NCBI GenBank assembly: GCA_019614645.1
Contig: JABWDB010000016.1
Coordinates: 6,614,427-6,678,426 of the forward strand
DNA length: 64,000 nt
Source: Stratiolaelaps scimitus
Taxonomy: Eukaryota; Arthropoda; Arachnida; Mesostigmata; Laelapidae
Direction of reading: 5' to 3'
Position numbers and translations under genes: made by a program. Positions within the stretch are counted from its first letter, which is position 1. Each line of letters starts with the position of its first letter. Under the pieces are notes generated by a model. It did no database searches and was not told where the DNA came from. It saw only the letters and a program-made list of their open reading frames with translations. Of the stretch, positions 63,989 to 64,000 are shown piece by piece.

Positions 63989-64000
63989 GCCTTCTTTTTT

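Overview
The window is eukaryotic nuclear DNA: split genes with GT-AG introns, (TA)n microsatellites, tRNA-derived SINE copies, and LTR and non-LTR retroelement debris. Four things point to an arthropod. These are introns of about 80-1,000 bp (a few longer), a TCAGT initiator 31 bp from a TATA box, a DUF229 gene, and an EMI-FAS1 gene of the periostin/beta-ig-h3 type. A mite or other chelicerate with a compact genome would fit, but the species is inferred, not shown.

Layout. Positions 1-20.9 kb are gene-poor. I found no gene I can defend there, only two or three GC/CpG-rich islands (about 3.0-3.85, 8.1-8.9 and 15.3-19.5 kb), some unassigned open frames, microsatellites and SINE pieces. From 29.9 down to 21.0 kb (minus strand) lies a 12-exon gene for a secreted matrix protein of about 713 residues with an EMI domain and four FAS1 domains; it has a recognisable core promoter. 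At 37.8-33.6 kb (minus) and 40.1-42.7 kb (plus) two genes for small secreted, cysteine-containing, helix-rich proteins stand head to head; neither matches a family I know. At 46.0-49.4 kb (plus) a four-exon gene encodes a type II membrane protein of the DUF229 / alkaline-phosphatase-sulfatase fold.

From 52.2 kb to the right edge the DNA is a tandem segmental array. An intronless C2H2 zinc-finger gene, its TATA promoter and its 3' flank are repeated six times. Only the second copy (55.465-56.067 kb) is intact. The others carry deletions, nonsense codons or truncations, and two share one nonsense codon. The array is broken up by a decayed Ty3/gypsy-type gag (59.08-59.8 kb) and non-LTR retroelement fragments.

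The genes do not form a pathway. The matrix protein and the two small secreted proteins act outside the cell. The DUF229 protein is probably in the secretory pathway or at the cell surface. The zinc-finger protein is probably nuclear. Exon borders were placed by hand from splice consensus and reading phase. They agree throughout the two long genes, but transcripts have not been seen.
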